Assembly: GCA_023389035.1 (NCBI GenBank) | Contig: JAEWFC010000033.1 | Location: forward strand, 1-64,000 | DNA: 64,000 bases | Origin: Acidobacteriota bacterium | GTDB lineage: Bacteria; Acidobacteriota; Blastocatellia; Pyrinomonadales; Pyrinomonadaceae | Direction of reading: 5' to 3' | Shown here: one piece after another, positions 15,515 to 23,656 of the stretch | How the letters are laid out: the number at the start of each line of letters is the position of its first letter | Position numbering within the stretch: the stretch's first letter is position 1 | The notes under the pieces: model-generated | The model's database searches: none | What the model was told of the DNA's origin: nothing | Seen by the model: the letters and a program-made list of their open reading frames with translations, nothing else | Made by a program: the position numbers and the translations under genes

Positions 15515-15703
15515 AAGTTACTTAAAAAAAGAGAAAAGTTAAGTAACAAAACACAATTGTCACGTGACAAAAGACAAAAGTCAGCTAACAAAATACAAAA
15601 GTCTCGTGACAAAAGACAAAAGTCTGCTAACAAAAGACAAAAGTCTGCTAACAAAAGACAAAAGTCTGCTAACAAAAGACAATTGTTACGTAACAAATTA
15701 AGA
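15515..15703 (+). repeat. Nine-unit 21-bp tandem repeat array (copy A)
   Basis: Nine units of exactly 21 bp. The central ones read AAGTCTGCTAACAAAAGAC plus AA; the outer ones have diverged (first AAGTTACTTAAAAAAAGAG plus AA). The array lies between the trxA terminator and another terminator at 15766. Some unit junctions form small palindromes such as TTGTCACGTGACAA and TTGTTACGTAACAA. The same repeat family, also nine units, occurs at 56191-56379 on the opposite strand. One plus-strand frame stays open through the array, but it has no start codon. The flanks 15416-15514 and 15704-15765 hold nothing I recognise. Confidence 0.9.
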
Positions 15704-15765
15704 AAATCAGCTGCCGAATAGGCTGGATCTTCGGTAACCGACAGAGAGAAACACAGTGTAATGCC

Positions 15766-15790
15766 GCCTTTTCAGAAGGCTTCTTTTTTT
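15766..15790 (+). terminator. Terminator between the 21-bp array and arsR
   Basis: GCCTT (15766-15770), a 5-nt loop and AAGGC (15776-15780), then TTCTTTTTTT. It abuts the arsR -35 box. Confidence 0.6.
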
Positions 15791-15791
15791 C

Positions 15792-15821
15792 TTGACAATA
15801 TAACTACATAAGCATATAGTA
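15792..15821 (+). promoter_or_regulatory. arsR-operon promoter with overlapping palindrome
   Basis: TTGACA (15792-15797), 17-bp spacer, TATAGT (15815-15820). An imperfect inverted repeat ACTACATA...ATATAGT (15804-15821) overlaps the -10 and is a plausible ArsR operator. The ATG of arsR follows the -10 by 9 bases without a ribosome-binding site, so the mRNA is probably leaderless. Confidence 0.65.
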
Positions 15822-15829
15822 ATACATGT

Positions 15830-16159
15830 ATGGAACAAGAAATGTCACCTGAGGCTCTGGTCCTCGTCGCGGAACGGTTCAAGGTCCTCGCTGAGCCGAT
15901 CAGGCTGAAGCTGATCAATCTGCTTCGTGACGGCGAACTGACGGTAAATGAACTAACCGCCAGATGCAGCACGAGCCAACCCAACATCAGCAAGCACCTG
16001 AAGGTGCTGACGGAAGCAGGTGTTCTGCAGCGTGATCAGCGCGGGAACACGGTATTTTATTCGATCGCCGACCAGGGCATCTTCGAGCTCTGCGATCTGG
16101 TCTGTGATTCATTAAATGAACGGCTAAAGGCGCAGGCCAAGATATTCGCCTACAACTAA
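15830..16159 (+). CDS. ArsR-family repressor, likely persulfide/sulfide-responsive (BigR-like)
   Basis: A 109-aa winged-helix protein with the ArsR recognition helix region SQPNISKHLKVLTEAGVL and wing RDQRGNTVFYSI. Three cysteines, Cys46 in the helix before the recognition helix and Cys88/Cys92 in helix 5 (ELCDLVCDSL), are placed roughly as in BigR/SqrR-type sulfide sensors, although the exact pair differs. It heads an operon for a rhodanese, a persulfide dioxygenase-sulfurtransferase and a TauE-type exporter, which supports sulfide sensing over arsenic sensing. It probably represses its own promoter. Confidence 0.85.
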   Translation: MEQEMSPEALVLVAERFKVLAEPIRLKLINLLRDGELTVNELTARCSTSQPNISKHLKVLTEAGVLQRDQRGNTVFYSIADQGIFELCDLVCDSLNERLKAQAKIFAYN

Positions 16160-16177
16160 GAAGGAGCACCAAAAATA

Positions 16178-16696
16178 ATGAGTGAGTGTACGGTAATTGG
16201 ATTAAAGGAACGGTTGGAAAATGGTGAGATACACCTCGTCGATGTTCGCGAAGAGGTCGAATTTGCGGGCGGCCGCGTATCCGGGGCGAGTTTGCTCCCG
16301 CTTGGCGAGCTCGAGGAGCGACATCAGGAGTTGGACCATTCGAAACCGATCTACGTTATGTGCAGGACGGGGCGCCGCTCCGCCGAAGCACAACAGAAGC
16401 TGCGGGCGATGGGCTTTACGAACGTAGTGAACGTGTCGGGCGGCCTTGAAGAGTGGAAAAAGCAGGACCTTCCGGTCGAACGTGATGAACACGCTCCGTG
16501 GTCCATCGAACGCCAGGTGCGTTTCACCGCGGGATTGATCGTGCTCACGGGCGTACTGCTCAGCCTTTTTGTTCACCCGTACTTTATCGCACTGTCGGGA
16601 TTCGTCGGATTCGGACTTACGTTCACGGCCGCCATCGATTGGTGCGGCATGGGCCTATTGATCGCGAAAATGCCGTGGAACAGGCGTACAGCATAA
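16178..16696 (+). CDS. Membrane-anchored rhodanese (rhodanese plus DUF2892)
   Basis: A 172-aa protein. Residues 1-100 form a rhodanese domain with the active-site loop MCRTGRRS (Cys62) and the HLVDVREEVEF entry motif. Residues about 110-165 contain two hydrophobic helices typical of DUF2892 tails that hold rhodaneses at the membrane. It would move sulfane sulfur between persulfide carriers. An AAGGAG site precedes the ATG. Second gene of the ArsR operon, 18 bp after arsR. Confidence 0.88.
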   Translation: MSECTVIGLKERLENGEIHLVDVREEVEFAGGRVSGASLLPLGELEERHQELDHSKPIYVMCRTGRRSAEAQQKLRAMGFTNVVNVSGGLEEWKKQDLPVERDEHAPWSIERQVRFTAGLIVLTGVLLSLFVHPYFIALSGFVGFGLTFTAAIDWCGMGLLIAKMPWNRRTA

Positions 16697-16729
16697 CCCT
16701 TATAACAGTAAATTCAGAGAGGAAACGCA

Positions 16730-18109
16730 ATGAAATTCAAACAATTCTATTTAGGATGTCTGGCACACGCCTCGTATTACATCGGATCGGGTGACCAAGC
16801 GGCGATCATTGATCCGCAACGCGACGTTCAACAATATATCGACGAGGCTGAGGCCAACGGACAAAAGATCAAATACGTTATCGAGACGCACTCGCACGCG
16901 GATTTCGTCAGCGGGCATATCGAGCTCTCGGAAAAGACCGGTGCGGAGATCATTTACGGCCAGCGAGCCAACACCGAGTTCCCCACACTGAAAGTAAAGG
17001 ACGGCGATAAATTGGATCTCGGCGCAATTGAACTAACGTTTCTCGAAACACCGGGCCACACGCCGGAAGGTATCACTATACTCGCAAAGAATACGGAAGC
17101 ACCTGACGAACCCCTTAAGATGTTTACCGGTGACACGCTATTCATCGGCGACGTCGGCCGGCCGGACCTGGTCGGCTCCAAGGGATTTACCGCCGAGGAG
17201 ATGGGAGCGATGCTTTATGATTCGCTTCAGGAAAAGATACTGCCGCTGCCGGATGAAACTGAAGTCTATCCTGCACACGGTGCGGGATCGCTCTGCGGAA
17301 AATCGCTTTCAAAGGAGACATGGTCAACGCTTGGTGAACAACGCAAGGTTAACTACGCGCTCAAACCAATGTCGAAGGAAGAGTTCATCAAGGTCGTGGC
17401 CTCTGATCAGCCCGAAGTTCCTGCTTACTTCCCTGTCAGTGCTGCGCAGAACTTAAAGGGATCGGCGTCCTTAGATGACCTTCCGAAACCCGTCGAGCTG
17501 ACATCGGAGGAGATAGACGATTTTGACGGGGTGGTCGTCGATATCCGGCAAAATGTCGACTACGGTGCAGGCCACGTACCTAATTCGATAAACATCGGTC
17601 TGGGCGGGCAGTTCGCATCGTGGGCAGGAACACTGATCACGGTAGGAACGCCTGTAGCACTAGTAGCCGATACTAGGGAAGATATCGACGAGGCATTCAT
17701 GCGGTTGGCCCGCGTAGGCATCGAAACGACTAAGGGATATCTGCTGATAGGAAATTACGACGGCGAGAAAAAGGGCGTCGAGCAGGTCTCGGTCGATGAT
17801 GCGAGGAACGCGACCGCATCCGGTGATGTACAGTTTGTCGACGTACGCCGGCCCGCAGAACACGCGAACGGCCACGCAAAAGGCACCGTTAACCTGCCGC
17901 TCGATCGTCTTACCCGAGAACTCGATACGTTGAACCCGGAGGTCCCGACCTACGTGATCTGCCAGAGCGGTTACCGTTCGAGCCTGGGCACGAGCGTTCT
18001 CGAGAACGCGGGGTTCAAAACGATCTACAACGTCACCGGCGGTACGAAAGCGTGGATGGACGCTGAGCTCGAAACCGACGTTTCAGCAACCGCGTGTGCT
18101 GTTGGTTAA
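16730..18109 (+). CDS. Persulfide dioxygenase-rhodanese fusion (Blh/ETHE1-like MBL hydrolase)
   Basis: A 459-aa protein. The metallo-beta-lactamase domain (about 1-245) has the ETHE1-type metal motif THSHADFVSGH, plus GDTLFIGDVGRPDL and YPAHGAGSLCG. Two rhodanese domains follow. The first (about 262-350) lacks an active-site cysteine and is probably structural. The second has VICQSGYRSS with Cys411. The protein would oxidise glutathione-type persulfide to sulfite and shuttle sulfur. With the neighbouring exporter it makes a sulfide to sulfite removal route. Confidence 0.9.
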   Translation: MKFKQFYLGCLAHASYYIGSGDQAAIIDPQRDVQQYIDEAEANGQKIKYVIETHSHADFVSGHIELSEKTGAEIIYGQRANTEFPTLKVKDGDKLDLGAIELTFLETPGHTPEGITILAKNTEAPDEPLKMFTGDTLFIGDVGRPDLVGSKGFTAEEMGAMLYDSLQEKILPLPDETEVYPAHGAGSLCGKSLSKETWSTLGEQRKVNYALKPMSKEEFIKVVASDQPEVPAYFPVSAAQNLKGSASLDDLPKPVELTSEEIDDFDGVVVDIRQNVDYGAGHVPNSINIGLGGQFASWAGTLITVGTPVALVADTREDIDEAFMRLARVGIETTKGYLLIGNYDGEKKGVEQVSVDDARNATASGDVQFVDVRRPAEHANGHAKGTVNLPLDRLTRELDTLNPEVPTYVICQSGYRSSLGTSVLENAGFKTIYNVTGGTKAWMDAELETDVSATACAVG

Positions 18110-18157
18110 TTGGTACAGGGCCGGTAGTCGGCCCTCGTGAGATCCCAAGGAAATAAA

Positions 18158-18964
18158 ATGGAGTATCTGGCGTACGTTTTCGCTGCAGCTATAGGTGTGT
18201 CTCTTGGTTTGATCGGTGCAGGCGGCAGCATTCTGACGGTTCCCGTGCTGGTTTATCTGGCAAGAGTCGACCCCATTCTTGCAACAGCATATTCACTGTT
18301 CGTTGTGGGCTCGACCGCTTTGGTCGGCGGGATCCAGAACTCCTTCCGAGGCCTGGTAGATTTTAAGACGGGGTTGATATTTGGAGTGCCGTCGATCGCG
18401 GCAGTTTATGTCACACGCGCATGGGTGATGCCCGCGATACCAGGAGACCTCGGGTTCGCAGGGTTCGCCCTTTCAAAAGGTACTGCGATCCTGCTGTTGT
18501 TCGCCGTCTTGATGGTTGCGACGTCCGTCTCAATGATCCGCAGCAAGCGAACGGCGATCGAGCTTTCCGAAGTAGGTAAAAAGGTTCACACCCACCATTT
18601 TGGACTTGTGCTGCTTGAGGGCATCGCGGTTGGCGGACTCACCGGATTAGTAGGTGCCGGTGGCGGTTTCCTGATCATTCCCGCACTTGTTCTGCTTGCA
18701 GGGCTGGAAATGAAAGTAGCCGTGGGCACATCGCTTTTCATCATAGCTATGAAGTCGCTGTTGGGGTTTACCGGAGACATTCAGATCGGAACTGCGATAG
18801 ATTGGCCGTTTCTGCTCGGGTTCACTGCAGCATCCGTTTCGGGAATCTTTTTGGGATCATGGCTCACCAAGTTCGTTGACGGCCATCGATTAAAAAAGGG
18901 CTTCGGCTGGTTTGTGTTGGTAATGGGAATTTACATGATAGTCCGTGAGACGGTCTTTGCGTGA
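18158..18964 (+). CDS. TauE/SafE-family sulfite/anion exporter
   Basis: A 268-aa integral membrane protein starting at ATG 18158 (MEYLAYVFAAAIG) behind an AAGGAAA site; the upstream GTG lacks one. It contains the repeated glycine-rich motifs LGLIGAGGSILTVPVLVYL near residue 15 and LTGLVGAGGGFLIIPALVLL near 165 that define TauE/SafE, with about eight membrane segments. In this operon it most likely exports sulfite produced from persulfide oxidation. Substrate is inferred from context. Confidence 0.9.
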   Translation: MEYLAYVFAAAIGVSLGLIGAGGSILTVPVLVYLARVDPILATAYSLFVVGSTALVGGIQNSFRGLVDFKTGLIFGVPSIAAVYVTRAWVMPAIPGDLGFAGFALSKGTAILLLFAVLMVATSVSMIRSKRTAIELSEVGKKVHTHHFGLVLLEGIAVGGLTGLVGAGGGFLIIPALVLLAGLEMKVAVGTSLFIIAMKSLLGFTGDIQIGTAIDWPFLLGFTAASVSGIFLGSWLTKFVDGHRLKKGFGWFVLVMGIYMIVRETVFA

Positions 18965-18967
18965 AAT

Positions 18968-19057
18968 ATGGAAGGTTTGATTATAGTTATTGGATTTGTC
19001 GGACTCTGGCTTCTCATGCAGCTTGTGATACTTCCGAAGCTCGGTGTTCCAACCTGA
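18968..19057 (+). CDS. Small 29-residue membrane peptide at the end of the sulfide operon
   Basis: An ATG 3 bp after the TauE stop opens a 29-codon frame: a single hydrophobic helix (LIIVIGFVGLWLLMQLVIL) then PKLGVPT and stop. It has no ribosome-binding site of its own, so translation would depend on coupling to the exporter gene. Single-span microproteins ending in a similar PKLGV tail seem familiar from sulfur operons, but I cannot name a family. It may assist the exporter or the membrane rhodanese. Confidence 0.5.
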   Translation: MEGLIIVIGFVGLWLLMQLVILPKLGVPT

Positions 19058-19126
19058 ATGAGGGGAGCATGCGACGCCGGGTCTCGGCGTCAGAAAAACG
19101 ATGAAAACGATTCGTCGTAGTAAAGA

Positions 19127-19159
19127 AAGCCCCGGCATGTTAAAGACCTGCCGGGGCTT
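19127..19159. terminator. Bidirectional terminator between sulfide operon and FG-GAP gene
   Basis: AAGCCCCGGCA (19127-19137) and TGCCGGGGCTT (19149-19159) form a perfect 11-bp stem. T-rich sequence follows on both strands. Confidence 0.85.
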
Positions 19160-19178
19160 GTTTCGCGTCTCGCGATCT

Positions 19179-20882
19179 TTAGAAGGTGTTATAGTTTGCG
19201 ACTGGATCATCCCCGTTCTGTCCCCAGGTAAAAGCTCTTGTGCCAGAAGTCGAACCGGAGAACCAGAAAGCAGATACGCCCGGCGTGCCGCTCGGACGCC
19301 ATACAGCCGGATCGGTCTTTCCATCTCCATCGTAGTCTCCCTGTACGGGAAAGTCGGTGGCCGACGCACCGAACACGGCATAAGGACCTCCGCTTACTAC
19401 TCCGGTCGAACTCGGTCTGACATACCAGTTTATCTGGCCCGCGCTTCCGCGAACCACTGCAAGGTCGGATTTTCCGTCACCGTCATAATCACCAGGGACG
19501 ATCACGTCTGTCGGCGTGCCGAACACAACCGATGTCACGCCATCCGTCGAAAGGTTCATCCAAAAACGTGCCTGTCCATTGCCGTTGTTACGCTGGACAA
19601 CAAAATCATTTTTCCCGTCGCCATCATAATCGCCTGGGGCAGGAAAATCGCCGTTGAGTCCCCAGGGAACGAATGTGACACTGTCGCCGGGATTGTTAAG
19701 CGAACCGCGGTAATACCACACCGACTGGTCGCCGGATGCTGCACCAGAACGATAGACCGCCGGGTCCGCCTTGCCATCGCCGTCGTAATCGGCTGCGACA
19801 CGCGGATTGTCACTGGTCTGTCCGAATTGCTCAAAGCGAAATGTGCTGTCTGCGCTCTGCAGAATGTAATACCCGGCTGTCCCGGCTGCTCCCGCACGCC
19901 ATATCGCGACGTCCGTCTTGTTATCCCCATCGAAGTCAACAGGAACGAAGACGTCCGTACTGATGCCCCACTCAGGAGCTGTGAAGTTCGAAGTGCCGTT
20001 ATAGTTTATAAACCAAGTTACCTGGCCACCGGCTCCACCACCCGTATTTCGGACCACAGCGAAATCAGTCTTACCGTCGCCGTTAAAATCGACCACGTTC
20101 TGGACGTTCGCCGGGCCCGACCCGGCCGTAACGCTCGCCCAGCCGGTACCGACACGAATGCCGTCAGCAACCAGTGTCGGCGACGTCGCCGCGGTGCCCT
20201 GGCGAAGCGAAACGGTGCCGGGGCTAATATCGGTCGCGCTCGTGTCAATAGCGGTTAGCGTCGGAGTTCCGGGCTCGGTTGCCGGCACGGTCGAACTAAC
20301 ATACATCGTGACGATATCATTGGTAGCACCGTCTACGATCTGATATTTGACCACTATCAGGTAAGTAGTGTTGAGCGAGTAACTAAATGGGGTATAGGCA
20401 ACCGTTGCCTCACTGGTTCCCGCCTTTGAGAGGCCGAACGCAACGTTGTTCGAGCCATCCTTCTTTGCAAAAACACGTCCTCGGAAGGTGGTGCTTACCG
20501 GATCCGGTCCAAGGTGAAAGAAATAACCCCCGACGACATCAGTCGAGGCTTCAGACAGGTTAACCATGAAAGCCGCGTAAACTGTTCCGGTAGATTGGAT
20601 CGCGAAGGGCCTATTCACGTCTTCTCCCGAAACGGTCAGGCCGGCAGCATTACCGACTCCGGAACCCGGATATCCGGATAGCGTCAGACCTGGTGAAACA
20701 GCTGCGATCGAATTCGTACCGCCTCCGCTGTGTGCGGTCCAACCGTTGTCGGTAAGAAGTGCGCCCGGTGCGTAATTGAAATCTTCAACAAGCAGCGGCG
20801 TTTGAGCAGCTGTGGTGCTCGCGGCCGCAAAAATAGCTAGCGTCAGCACAATAAGCGACGACGCTCTAAAAATTCTCAACAT
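19179..20882 (-). CDS. Secreted protein with jelly-roll-like N-terminus and six FG-GAP/VCBS repeats
   Basis: A 567-aa protein with a signal peptide (LRIFRASSLIVLTLAIFAAA, cleavage near AAQ). Residues about 30-235 look like a concanavalin/LamG-type beta-sandwich, including the segment LLVEDFNYAPGALLTDNGW. From residue 265 there are six repeats with calcium loops (DFNGDGKTD, DYDGDGKAD and so on) and WY/FWM strands. The repeat type is the same as in the sugar dehydrogenase at 11591-13579. Likely cell-surface or extracellular, carbohydrate-binding or adhesive; no catalytic motif is seen. Confidence 0.85.
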   Translation of the reverse strand: MLRIFRASSLIVLTLAIFAAASTTAAQTPLLVEDFNYAPGALLTDNGWTAHSGGGTNSIAAVSPGLTLSGYPGSGVGNAAGLTVSGEDVNRPFAIQSTGTVYAAFMVNLSEASTDVVGGYFFHLGPDPVSTTFRGRVFAKKDGSNNVAFGLSKAGTSEATVAYTPFSYSLNTTYLIVVKYQIVDGATNDIVTMYVSSTVPATEPGTPTLTAIDTSATDISPGTVSLRQGTAATSPTLVADGIRVGTGWASVTAGSGPANVQNVVDFNGDGKTDFAVVRNTGGGAGGQVTWFINYNGTSNFTAPEWGISTDVFVPVDFDGDNKTDVAIWRAGAAGTAGYYILQSADSTFRFEQFGQTSDNPRVAADYDGDGKADPAVYRSGAASGDQSVWYYRGSLNNPGDSVTFVPWGLNGDFPAPGDYDGDGKNDFVVQRNNGNGQARFWMNLSTDGVTSVVFGTPTDVIVPGDYDGDGKSDLAVVRGSAGQINWYVRPSSTGVVSGGPYAVFGASATDFPVQGDYDGDGKTDPAVWRPSGTPGVSAFWFSGSTSGTRAFTWGQNGDDPVANYNTF

Positions 20883-21104
20883 AGTTCTCTCCTGCGAATA
20901 TTAATATTAAGTGGACATGCATCCGTCCGAATGAGGCCGGAGACCATGTGCGGGTAAGCATGGACCGGGAACAGGATGCCAAATCATTCATTAGTCTGAA
21001 TTCCCATCTACTTTGCAACGAAACCAGATATAAATCAATCCAACCAGACTAGCCGGTAATAAAAAGTTAACGTAGCCCGGAATTTTGTTAAACTCGCGGA
21101 AACG

Positions 21105-22244
21105 ATGCGGTTTCTTTATTGTCCAGCAGGTATAGGTCGGTTTGGTGTCATAGCGGCTCTTTGGGCTGTGTTTTCCACAGCGGGCATCAGTCAGGTGCCG
21201 ACACCTACCACGCGGGTAGTCGAAGAAGCCGGTGTCATAACGGTCGACACCGAGTTGATAGACGTTCCGGTCGTCGTAACTGATAAGGCAGGTAAGCCGA
21301 TCCTCGATCTGAAACGGTCGAACTTCACTATTTTTGAAGACAACAAGCTGCAGGAAATAGCTGACTTCTCCACCACGACCACGCCTTTTGAGGTCGCACT
21401 ATTGCTAGACACCTCGGGATCGACGCGATCAGATATCGATCTCATCAAACGCTCCGCACAGGTATTCATTGATTCACTGCGACCCGGCGATAAGGTCGCT
21501 CTAATTTCATTCGGTTCTACTGATGATGGTTCGGGCCAATCGGTCCCGCGTATCATTTCCCAAATGACCGGCGACCGATCTGAACTGCGTGCTGCACTAC
21601 AGCGAGTTACGTCTAGTAACGGCACGCCATATTATGACGGCCTAGTGGAAACGGTCGAGAAGATCTTTGCCGGGTTGTCCTCTGATAAAACCGTGAACCG
21701 CCGCGCGATCGTAGCACTGACGGACGGCGTAGATTCGACGAGTTCTGCTGATTTTGGCGAGGCTCGCGAACTCTTGGACCGCGAAGGGATCGTAAGCTAT
21801 TTCATTCGTGTCGACACGCGCGAATTCTTTGAATCAGACCTTCTCGGCGATTGTCAGAGTGCGATCAGATTCTCGCAGGCGCAAATACGGCGTTACTATC
21901 GGCTGGTAGGATCTCGCAATATCGAGCGTGCAGCGAATTTTTGCCAGCTCGGTGATTTCGAGAGGCTCGCGGTAAGTAAGGCACTATATGAGTTGGCCGA
22001 TGCTCAGATGTACGAACTCGCAAAGGTTTCAGGAGGAAAGGTGTTTCCGGTCGGTGACCTGTCCGATGCACGCAACGCCTTTCGAAACGTGGCTGCCGAG
22101 ATCGGAACGAACTACAGCCTCGGGTATTACTCATCGAACGAAAAGCAATACGGAACGTATCGGAAGATCCGAGTCCAATTGAAGAACTTGCCACCCGGAG
22201 CTTCTGTCCGGGCCCGCGAAGGATACACAGCTACGAAAAAGTAA
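21105..22244 (+). CDS. VWFA-related domain protein, acidobacterial type
   Basis: A 379-aa exported protein (hydrophobic N-terminus to about residue 28). A short beta domain (DVPVVVTDKAGKPILDLKRSNFTIFEDNKLQEI) precedes a von Willebrand factor A domain with the metal-ion site DTSGSTRSD near residue 105 and ALTDGVDSTSS near 208. The C-terminal NYSLGYYSSNEKQYGTYRKI and AREGYTA match the VWFA-related proteins expanded in Acidobacteriota. Function is unknown; probably calcium- or magnesium-dependent protein binding in the envelope. Two paralogues lie at 51804 and 53094. Confidence 0.88.
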   Translation: MRFLYCPAGIGRFGVIAALWAVFSTAGISQVPTPTTRVVEEAGVITVDTELIDVPVVVTDKAGKPILDLKRSNFTIFEDNKLQEIADFSTTTTPFEVALLLDTSGSTRSDIDLIKRSAQVFIDSLRPGDKVALISFGSTDDGSGQSVPRIISQMTGDRSELRAALQRVTSSNGTPYYDGLVETVEKIFAGLSSDKTVNRRAIVALTDGVDSTSSADFGEARELLDREGIVSYFIRVDTREFFESDLLGDCQSAIRFSQAQIRRYYRLVGSRNIERAANFCQLGDFERLAVSKALYELADAQMYELAKVSGGKVFPVGDLSDARNAFRNVAAEIGTNYSLGYYSSNEKQYGTYRKIRVQLKNLPPGASVRAREGYTATKK

Positions 22245-22312
22245 GAGAATTTTTCATAAATCCGCAATATATACCCTTTGGGTGGTTACATTACCCCAAT
22301 ACCTAGTGTAGA

Positions 22313-23524
22313 ATGGTCAAAATGTCGTTTGGTTTTAACCGTGTTTGTCTTGTCGTCCTCGACTCCGCAGGAATTGGCGAAATGCCTGATGCGGCGGCCT
22401 GGGGCGATGCGGGCGCGGACACGCTGGGCAACGTCTTCAGATCACGGCATCTTCACGTCCCTAATCTCCGATCGCTCGGGTTAGGAAATATCCGCCGACT
22501 CGAAGGAGTCGCCCCGGTCGAAGCACCAATCGGCTCCTACGGCAAATGTGCTCTGCGATCGAACGGTAAAGACACGACGACAGGCCACTGGGAAATGGCA
22601 GGGATAATTCTAGACAAAGCGTTTCCGACCTATCCGAATGGCTTCCCGACAGACGTCGTCGATCGTTTTGTGAAAGAATCTGGGGTTCCGGGAATTCTGG
22701 GCAACGTTCCCGCAAGTGGCACCGAAATTATTAAACAGCTTGGAGAACAGCACGTTGCGACGGGCAAACCGATCGTCTATACCTCGGCAGATTCTGTCTT
22801 TCAGATCGCCGCACATGAAGAGGTAGTTCCAATCGACCGCCTGTATGAGATGTGCGAGATCGCGAGACGGATCCTTGATGGCGAGCATCAAGTCGGCCGC
22901 GTTATCGCCCGCCCGTTCATCGGAAGTTCAGCCGAGACTTTTTCCCGAACTGAGAACCGGCATGATTACGCCGTACCGCCGCCGACCGACAATCTATTGA
23001 CCCTGCTGAAATCTAATGGCCTTGATGTCGTGTGCATAGGTAAAATAGCTTCGATCTACGATTCAGTCGGAGTGACACAAGACATCGCGGCAAAAAATAA
23101 CGATCAAACCGTCAAACAAACGGTAGCTGCGTTAAATTCGGACTCGCGGGGACTGATCTTCAGCAACCTTGTGGATTTCGACATGCTTTATGGACACCGC
23201 CGTGATACGGAAGGCTACGCTGCTGCGCTTGAAACATTTGATGCACAGCTTCCGCAGATCTTTGCGGCAATGAAAGACGATGATCTGCTAATACTTACGG
23301 CGGATCACGGAAACGATCCGACGTTTCCCGGGACCGACCATACGCGGGAATTTGCTCCCTTGCTCGTTTATGGAAAGAGTGCTGTTTCCGGAATCGATCT
23401 TGGCACCCGCGGATCGCTCTCCGATATCGGACAGACAATCGCTGAGTGTTTTGGCTTGCAACTTGCTGAGGGAAAGAGTTTTATGCATGAAATTGCACCA
23501 AATTCGGTCAGCGGTCGAGGTTGA
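22313..23524 (+). CDS. deoB: Phosphopentomutase
   Basis: A 403-aa alkaline-phosphatase-superfamily mutase that interconverts ribose- or deoxyribose-1-P and -5-P. The metal site DSAGIGEMPDA is at about residues 16-26, DTTTGHWEMAG near 86 and TADHGNDPTFPGTDHTRE near 327. ATG 22313 and ATG 22322 are both possible. It supplies deoxyribose-5-P, the substrate of the DeoC encoded near the start of the window, but it is not in that operon. Confidence 0.95.
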   Translation: MVKMSFGFNRVCLVVLDSAGIGEMPDAAAWGDAGADTLGNVFRSRHLHVPNLRSLGLGNIRRLEGVAPVEAPIGSYGKCALRSNGKDTTTGHWEMAGIILDKAFPTYPNGFPTDVVDRFVKESGVPGILGNVPASGTEIIKQLGEQHVATGKPIVYTSADSVFQIAAHEEVVPIDRLYEMCEIARRILDGEHQVGRVIARPFIGSSAETFSRTENRHDYAVPPPTDNLLTLLKSNGLDVVCIGKIASIYDSVGVTQDIAAKNNDQTVKQTVAALNSDSRGLIFSNLVDFDMLYGHRRDTEGYAAALETFDAQLPQIFAAMKDDDLLILTADHGNDPTFPGTDHTREFAPLLVYGKSAVSGIDLGTRGSLSDIGQTIAECFGLQLAEGKSFMHEIAPNSVSGRG

Positions 23525-23656
23525 TCTGCTAAATGAGTGCGTAAAAGTTATCTGATAGACTTATAGAGTCGCTTTCATAATGGGCGTCCAAGACGACGCT
23601 GCTGCAGCCAAGGCTGGTTTTTCACTACTTTAAAGGCTTTTTGCCATAGAATTTAT

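Noticed and set aside
15331..15696. Minus-strand ORF reading leucine-rich repeats (LLLADFC) through repeat array A
   Set aside because: It is a translation of the 21-bp repeats that also overlaps trxA and its terminator; copy B in the matching orientation does not keep this peptide.
15515..15703. CRISPR array
   Set aside because: Units are contiguous 21-mers with no unique spacers and no cas genes nearby.
19101..20258. 385-codon plus-strand ORF opposite the FG-GAP gene
   Set aside because: It lies wholly inside the antisense of 19179-20882, whose signal peptide and repeats prove the minus strand codes; the plus-strand protein has no recognisable domain.
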